Below are positions 59,123-64,000 of a DNA stretch of 64,000 nucleotides, one piece after another. Where the stretch lies: NCBI GenBank assembly GCA_902385255.1, contig CABMEV010000005.1, positions 1 to 64,000 on the forward strand, written 5' to 3'. A program made the translations under genes and the position numbers. Position 1 is the first letter of the stretch. The number at the start of each line of letters is the position of its first letter. Source of the DNA: Candidatus Tiddalikarchaeum anstoanum. Its GTDB lineage: Archaea; Nanobdellota; Nanobdellia; Tiddalikarchaeales; Tiddalikarchaeaceae. The notes beneath the pieces are model-generated. The model was given only the letters and a program-made list of their open reading frames with translations. It was not told the origin of the DNA and made no database searches.

Positions 59123-61741
59123 CTAATTCCAGAACCTTCTTGTTCTCACAAAAGTCTTCTCAGCCTCTATGATATCTTTCAACAATTCCTTCTCAGTAGT
59201 CATCCGAGATAATATCCTGGCTCCAACTTTTGGCCCTACGCCGTAACCAGCCAGTACAAAACAGGATTTCTTCCCGTAAGTCAAGAATAAGTTTGAAGTC
59301 TCCTCCAATGTCTTCTTATCATCCTTCTTTGACACATGAACGAATCCTATTGTTTTCGCACCGCAGCGCGGGCACTTCTCATAGGGAAAACCATTAACTG
59401 AAAAGATGCCTAACCTATTATTGCAGTTAGTGCATTGGAAATAGAACTCCTTGTTTAACAACCTCTCCTTGACTAGATCATAAATCTCCTCATAAGACTC
59501 ATCGCTCCTTAATATGCCGCCGAATCCTGCAACCTGCAGTCCTTCATAACCAAGCACTGAAATCTTTCTCGAATCCGAGAATACTAATCTACCTTTTAAC
59601 TCATTGATTACTTTCTTGGCGCCTTCAACATCCATCTTCTCCCTCATAACCTCGTTTAAAGTCTCCTCAAAAATAGGGGTGTTAATGTAAGCTTCAACTA
59701 TTTTACTAATCCTCGACCCTATATATTCAGCGTCGCGGTTAATCACCCCAAAACGCTGGCCCACATTAAAAAACCTAGTCTGGAACATTGTGGAATTCTT
59801 AACGCTTATCCGCACAATATCAGATGCCATCTCGCTGTTCAACCTGGACAGCATAGTCTTAAAATCATTCAGTCCATTGGCATGAGGCAGTGTTAGTATA
59901 ACCCTGTAAGGGTCAACCCTAAGCCCTACGCTCGTATTCTCAGACACAGACAGAAGGCTTGAAAAGATTATGCCTAATGTGTTGTTTATCTTGGAGCCGT
60001 TCAATGAGTGAAGTATTATATTATTTTCAAAGCCTTCGACAAAGTACTTCTTATCATCCGAGACTATGTCTGCCTCATCATAAAAAGAGTGCCTTAACCT
60101 CCCTGCCTCTTTTGCAACCTCCACGCTTACAGGGATTAGTTCACCAACCCATGAAGGGATAGCTGCTGAGAAGCTCCTGCTTCTTCCAACATTAACGACA
60201 TCTTCTTTCACTTCAAGAACTGTCCAAGGCTCGCCGCGCATTATTATATTCGCATTCGTATCGCAGTACTGCATGACAAAAGCATCGTCTAAAGTTCCTA
60301 TCTTAGTGTTGGTTTCAACATTCACAACATCGAAAGTTTTAATGTTAGGTATTGTTGAAACATTCTTGAAATAGTAAAAAAAAGCCCTCTTGCTCAAAAA
60401 CACATGCGAGTCCTCAACTGTCAAATAATTTAATCTCTGCATAAATTCAAGGAATCTTTCAAACTCGGATAACTGCATCTTAAAGCAGTAAGACTTGTTT
60501 ATTATACTGCACATTTCATCTATGGTGAAATACTTGTTATCTTTCAATAAGCCAATAACTTGGTGGGCTAATACATCCAAACTGTTTATCGGGATTATAG
60601 GCTTTTCCAGGTAGCCTTTTACCATTAAATCCTTTATCGCACAAGACTCCAAGTAGTCATCATCACCCATCGTGTAAATCCTGCACCTGCTCTCCTTGTA
60701 ATAAACGTGTCCGCTTCTCCCCATCCTCTGTACTAGTTTGCTAACCTGTCTCGGGCTCAAAAACTGGATTATTAAGTCAATGCTTCCAACATCTATTCCT
60801 AATTCCATCGAGCTCGTTGCAATTAATGCTTTAATCGAGCCGTTTTTCAATGCATCCTCAACGCTTACTCTCTGCTTTTTGGACAATGAGGAATGGTGTA
60901 CTTCCAATGCTAAATCCGGAAAGGCATTCTTAAAATGGTGTGATAAAACTTCAGACTGCTGCCTCGTGTTTACAAAAATTATAACCCTCTCGCTGGACTC
61001 TATGTCTTTTTTCATGCATCTCATTATAGCGGATAATTTTTGAGAAATCCTGAATTTTTTAGCAAGTATCAAATCCTCGGGGATGACGTCGGGGTTTAAC
61101 ACTTCAACTTTTGATTCCTTAATCTCTGACACTTCAACTATTTGAAAATTCCTGTAGCCGCATAAGAATTTTCCAACCTCGTTCAAGTCTGCTATTGTGG
61201 CGCTGATTCCTATTCTTGAAAATTTTGCAAAATTCTCCAATCGTTCCAGCCCCAGAGTTAACTGGCTCCCCCTCTTTGAGGACACCAGTTCGTGAATCTC
61301 ATCAATTATGACATACTTAACCATTGATAAGTTTCGCTTCATCCTCTCGCTGATAAGAAGCGACTGCAGCGACTCAGGAGTGGTTATTAAAATATTAGGA
61401 GGGGATTTTGACTGCTTTGACCTTTCATAGCTTGAAATATCACCATGGCGTTCAGCGATTGTCAAGCCTAAGCGTTTCGCGAAGTCAAAGACGTTCTTTA
61501 ATATATCCCTGTTTAAACTTTTAGTCGGGGCAATATAGATTACGCTTAAGCCGCTAAAGCCTAACTCTAATATTTTTTCAAAAATAGGTATTATCACTGC
61601 GAGGGTCTTTCCGTAACCTGTAGGCGCCGTTATTAATACGTTTTCACCGCTCTGGATTATAGGTATGGCTTTCTTCTGCACACTGGTCAATTCGAATATG
61701 TTATGCTCTTTCAGCCAATTATCCACTATCTTGCTTACCAT
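59123..61741 (-). CDS. Lhr-type superfamily 2 helicase (872 aa)
   Basis: Walker A (APTGYGKT) is near residues 38-45, motif Ia (YIAPTKSLNRD) near 70, motif II (DEIHEL) near 146, motif III (ISATI) near 178, motifs IV-VI (FVNTRQQSEV near 250; SSMELGIDVG near 310; QRMGRSGH near 338). A winged-helix and Lhr-core region follows (HQVIGLLKDNKYFTIDEM), and near residue 770 a zinc ribbon (CTNCNNRLG, CPRCGAKT). Length and domains fit archaeal Lhr helicases that act on DNA forks and RNA. It is divergent from a small membrane gene across a palindromic promoter. Confidence 0.88.
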   Translation of the reverse strand: MVSKIVDNWLKEHNIFELTSVQKKAIPIIQSGENVLITAPTGYGKTLAVIIPIFEKILELGFSGLSVIYIAPTKSLNRDILKNVFDFAKRLGLTIAERHGDISSYERSKQSKSPPNILITTPESLQSLLISERMKRNLSMVKYVIIDEIHELVSSKRGSQLTLGLERLENFAKFSRIGISATIADLNEVGKFLCGYRNFQIVEVSEIKESKVEVLNPDVIPEDLILAKKFRISQKLSAIMRCMKKDIESSERVIIFVNTRQQSEVLSHHFKNAFPDLALEVHHSSLSKKQRVSVEDALKNGSIKALIATSSMELGIDVGSIDLIIQFLSPRQVSKLVQRMGRSGHVYYKESRCRIYTMGDDDYLESCAIKDLMVKGYLEKPIIPINSLDVLAHQVIGLLKDNKYFTIDEMCSIINKSYCFKMQLSEFERFLEFMQRLNYLTVEDSHVFLSKRAFFYYFKNVSTIPNIKTFDVVNVETNTKIGTLDDAFVMQYCDTNANIIMRGEPWTVLEVKEDVVNVGRSRSFSAAIPSWVGELIPVSVEVAKEAGRLRHSFYDEADIVSDDKKYFVEGFENNIILHSLNGSKINNTLGIIFSSLLSVSENTSVGLRVDPYRVILTLPHANGLNDFKTMLSRLNSEMASDIVRISVKNSTMFQTRFFNVGQRFGVINRDAEYIGSRISKIVEAYINTPIFEETLNEVMREKMDVEGAKKVINELKGRLVFSDSRKISVLGYEGLQVAGFGGILRSDESYEEIYDLVKERLLNKEFYFQCTNCNNRLGIFSVNGFPYEKCPRCGAKTIGFVHVSKKDDKKTLEETSNLFLTYGKKSCFVLAGYGVGPKVGARILSRMTTEKELLKDIIEAEKTFVRTRRFWN

Positions 61742-61790
61742 AATCTATTGAATAAAAACGTTTATTATTAAACGTTATCTATAAAATTTT
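61742..61790. promoter_or_regulatory. Divergent promoter with perfect AACGTTTA inverted repeat
   Basis: AACGTTTA-TTAT-TAAACGTT at 61757-61776 is a perfect inverted repeat filling most of the 49-base gap between the helicase start (61741) and the membrane gene start (61791). A TATA-like CTATAAAATTT overlaps its right edge on the plus strand. The repeat would block both promoters if bound, so it is a good operator candidate. Confidence 0.5.
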
Positions 61791-62099
61791 ATGATTATGC
61801 CTTTATGTATACTCATAATAGCAACACTTGGCATACACTCCGCACTGGCTATAATGCTGATATTATCATATAAAATGTGGGTTTTCTTCTTCGCAACCAG
61901 GTACTTAAGATTCAGGAGCGTTTTAGACTTGGCTATAATCTCGCAGATATTATACGTGTTCAGGGGTGTGTTTTACTCATTTAACCTGGATGTTATCGTT
62001 ATAATTTTAGACATCGCGATATGCGTGATAGTAAACTATTTCGTGTTCCTGCTCTACTTCACTGTAAGAAGCGGGCTTTTACAAATAGGTGAAAAATAA
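61791..62099 (+). CDS. Small polytopic membrane protein (102 aa)
   Basis: Three hydrophobic segments (LCILIIATLGIHSALAIMLI, LAIISQILYVFRGVFYSF, VIVIILDIAICVIVNYFVFL) are separated by a short basic loop (ATRYLRFRS). No motif is recognised. Its stop directly abuts the ATG of the next small membrane gene, so the two are probably one functional pair. Confidence 0.6.
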   Translation: MIMPLCILIIATLGIHSALAIMLILSYKMWVFFFATRYLRFRSVLDLAIISQILYVFRGVFYSFNLDVIVIILDIAICVIVNYFVFLLYFTVRSGLLQIGEK

Positions 62100-62396
62100 A
62101 TGATGGATATAACAACTATAATCGTGTACGTTATTCTTCTCATAATGCCAATAAGTTATTTATTATTCTTCAGGAAAAAACTTCACTTTTTCACAGGTGT
62201 TTCCCCAAATAAATTCCTGCTCGTGTACATCTTCCTATCGTTTATGGTTACTATGAACTTGTTCGTAATACTTATTGATAACTGCGGACTGACACAGTAT
62301 TACAGCCTTGCCGAGATGGTACAGGCAGCGGCATCCTTGCTTGCTGTAATATCTGGTTTGATATTCTTCAGGAAGATAATTTTCAAAAAAGAATAA
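62100..62396 (+). CDS. Small polytopic membrane protein (98 aa)
   Basis: Three hydrophobic segments (IIVYVILLIMPISYLLFF, LVYIFLSFMVTMNLFVIL, MVQAAASLLAVISGLIFF) alternate with basic ends (FRKKLHF, RKIIFKKE), fixing the topology. It is similar in size and layout to the preceding gene and might form a heteromer with it. No family is recognised. The gene after it has its own promoter-like AT stretch. Confidence 0.6.
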   Translation: MMDITTIIVYVILLIMPISYLLFFRKKLHFFTGVSPNKFLLVYIFLSFMVTMNLFVILIDNCGLTQYYSLAEMVQAAASLLAVISGLIFFRKIIFKKE

Positions 62397-62431
62397 GTTT
62401 TATTAAAATAAGAATACTTAGTTCCTTCTTA

Positions 62432-63667
62432 ATGGAAGACGTGTTTAAGAAAGTGCTTAGCCGGGTTAACCCTACTGCTGAAGAAATAAGGATAGTGTCA
62501 AATATTGAAAAGGAGATAATTTCAAAACTTGAAAAAGAATCTTACTCGAATAATCTTGATGCTGAAATAGTGCTGGGCGGCAGCGCCTCAAGAGGCACGT
62601 TCATGTCAGGGAACCATGATTTGGACTTCTTCTTCAGGTTTAAAAACGAAGATGACATTAAAAATTATTACAGGAATATAGTCGAGAAGTGTTTTGAAAA
62701 CTTGGTTTTAATGCATGGGACTAGGGATTATTTCAAGTTCAAATACAAAGGGTATGAAATTGAAGTGATACCCTCGGTCAAGTATGATTCCCCAAGTAAA
62801 GCAAAGAACACGGCTGATATCAGCTTTTTCCACATTAATTACCTAAGGAAAAAATTCGAGAAAAATCCTGAGATGCGAAAAGAAGTCTTATTATTAAAAC
62901 AGTTTTTGAAAGCCAACGAATTGTACGGCGCTGAGAGCGCAAAGAACGGCTTCTCAGGCTACGCGTCGGAATTATTGATTGTTTATTTCAAAACGTTCAA
63001 AAACTTGATGGACTTCTTTGAGAATAATAAGCCCAAGATAATATTAGACATTGAAAAATATTACAAGGATGATAAGGATGTTTTGAAACACCTTGGCGAG
63101 ACAAAATCAAATAATCCATTGATAATAGTCGACCCGTTGCTCCCGAAAAGGAATGCAGCAGCAAGCGTGTCATATGATATATTCAGCAACTTCGTATTCA
63201 GGATAAGGCAGTTTCTTCGCCAGCCGCTGATTAAATTATTCAACACTAGAGGGCTTAGTATCAGCTTAGTACTGGAGAGGAGCAACAGGAGAGGGACCAA
63301 AGTTTACGATTTCAAATTGAAGCCTGACAGGAATGAGTATGACATATTCAAGGCCAAGCTTCTTAGCAAGATGAAGCAGTTAAAGAAAGAGCTGGAAACT
63401 GAAGGATGGCTGGTTTACTCTTTCGGCATATGCGACGAGAAAATAGCTTATTTCGAACTGGAGACGATTAAGAACTCCAAGGCTAAAAAGCACTTCGGAC
63501 CTTTCGTATGGGCTGACGCTAAAGACTTCGATAAATTCTTCCAGAAATGGCAGGTTAATGCGCTTGGAAAACCTTACGTGGAGAATAATAAACTGATTGT
63601 GGATGTGTTCAGAAAAGAAGATATAGAGCAGAGTATTAAGAATTACCTGAAGGATTACTTATTATGA
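62432..63667 (+). CDS. cca: CCA-adding tRNA nucleotidyltransferase, class I (411 aa)
   Basis: The nucleotidyltransferase motif LGGSASRGTFMSGNHDLDFF lies at about residues 49-68 with the catalytic DLD pair; a third acidic residue is in YEIEVIPSVKY near 113. The central helical part (FLKANELYGAESAKNGFSGY, near 160) and the KARHFGP-like end match archaeal class I CCA enzymes. The tRNA-Cys in this window does not encode CCA, which is consistent. The stop overlaps the next start as ATGA. Confidence 0.92.
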   Translation: MEDVFKKVLSRVNPTAEEIRIVSNIEKEIISKLEKESYSNNLDAEIVLGGSASRGTFMSGNHDLDFFFRFKNEDDIKNYYRNIVEKCFENLVLMHGTRDYFKFKYKGYEIEVIPSVKYDSPSKAKNTADISFFHINYLRKKFEKNPEMRKEVLLLKQFLKANELYGAESAKNGFSGYASELLIVYFKTFKNLMDFFENNKPKIILDIEKYYKDDKDVLKHLGETKSNNPLIIVDPLLPKRNAAASVSYDIFSNFVFRIRQFLRQPLIKLFNTRGLSISLVLERSNRRGTKVYDFKLKPDRNEYDIFKAKLLSKMKQLKKELETEGWLVYSFGICDEKIAYFELETIKNSKAKKHFGPFVWADAKDFDKFFQKWQVNALGKPYVENNKLIVDVFRKEDIEQSIKNYLKDYLL

Positions 63668-64000
63668 TTAAGAGAGAGTTTGAGAAATCGTACACTGAAC
63701 GCTTCGGGCCGAATTTTGTCAGGGAGTTAACCGAGAAAATATGCACTCACTATAATGATTATATTAGGGTAAATACTTTAAAGATAAGCGTTGCCGATTT
63801 GAAAAAGAGGCTTGAAAACAGGGGTTTTCGCTTTAAAATGTTCAATAATATACCTTACGCATTAAGGGTTATGGAGGAGCCTTTTAGCATATCATCAACT
63901 CCTGAGTACTTGCTTGGATATTTCTACGTGCAGGACGGGGCTAGTATGATGCCTGTAATTGCATTAGACCCCAAAAAAGAAGATTTAATATTAGACTCGT
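63664..64000 (+). CDS. NOL1/NOP2/Sun-type RNA m5C methyltransferase, C-terminally cut by window edge
   Basis: The frame is open from the ATG at 63664 to the window end, giving 112 residues. It shows the RNA-binding N-terminal part of the family (TERFGPNFVRELTEK, YIRVNTLKISVADLKKRLEN) and the conserved EYLLGYFYVQDGASMMPV, which in full proteins directly precedes the SAM-binding motif. The catalytic domain lies beyond the window. It is coupled to the CCA-adding enzyme, a sensible tRNA/rRNA maturation pair. Confidence 0.85.
   Translation, partial: MIKREFEKSYTERFGPNFVRELTEKICTHYNDYIRVNTLKISVADLKKRLENRGFRFKMFNNIPYALRVMEEPFSISSTPEYLLGYFYVQDGASMMPVIALDPKKEDLILDS

Noticed and set aside
1-64000. CRISPR array, insertion sequence or integrase attachment site.
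   Set aside because: No regularly spaced repeats, transposase or recombinase motifs and no tRNA-end duplication were seen.

Overview
The window looks like part of the chromosome of a DPANN-type archaeon, most plausibly a Woesearchaeota, Pacearchaeota or Diapherotrites-like lineage. The lineage is inferred, not shown. Supporting signs are archaeal TATA boxes 25-35 bases upstream of starts (many genes look leaderless), an archaeal family-B DNA polymerase, a PolX-PHP polymerase, an Lhr-type helicase, an NFACT (Rqc2/NEMF) protein, a class I CCA-adding enzyme, a DUF357 protein, a small histone-fold protein, an archaellum/type IV pilus type ATPase-platform pair, and tRNA-dependent cysteine synthesis (SepCysS). 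The DNA is AT-rich, densely coding, and many genes overlap as ATGA or TAATG.

Bases 1-27,500 hold an elaborate cell-surface machine. One long minus-strand unit (14,813 down to 1) starts with a FlaI/GspE-type ATPase and a tandem FlaJ/TadC-type platform protein. It then encodes about a dozen proteins with one N-terminal membrane segment: six large ectodomain proteins (one truncated by the window edge), one 163-aa pilin-like protein and five micro-pilin-like proteins of 48-62 aa. Divergently come two coiled-coil proteins, the first resembling the FlaC/D/E family. Next are three small polytopic membrane proteins, then a four-gene minus-strand unit with two very large unrecognised proteins (1516 and 1035 aa) and two membrane proteins. 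I infer that these units together form one expanded pilus or secretion apparatus.

Bases 27,500-33,750 carry a DUF4430-like secreted protein, two tandem structured-RNA candidates, a MacB/LolD-type ABC system (CARDB-type exoprotein, two paralogous FtsX-like permeases, ATPase), and a one-TM protein behind strong inverted repeats. A tRNA-Cys(GCA) follows at 33,796.

Bases 34,000-44,050 are mainly housekeeping: an HD hydrolase, a HAD phosphatase, a PRTase-like protein, a glutamate-5-kinase-like protein, and a divergent module with the PP-loop half of ThiI on one side and a mini-SepCysE, SepCysS and the THUMP half of ThiI on the other. PolX, a degenerate Nudix protein, two unknowns and a DUF357 protein follow. 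The tRNA-Cys, SepCysS, SepCysE-like protein and split ThiI together suggest a tRNA-bound cysteine and sulfur-transfer cluster.

Bases 44,050-48,780 are a secreted-protein unit around a subtilisin-like protease whose frame breaks exactly at the catalytic Asp motif, with an orphan propeptide-like paralog and a lectin-like exoprotein. Bases 48,830-64,000 carry PolB, the NFACT protein, a mini-histone, a structured-RNA candidate, a membrane-anchored winged-helix regulator beside an ABC exporter, zinc-ribbon and unknown small proteins, an Lhr helicase, two small membrane proteins, CCA transferase and the start of an RNA m5C methyltransferase. I saw no CRISPR array, transposase or integrase.
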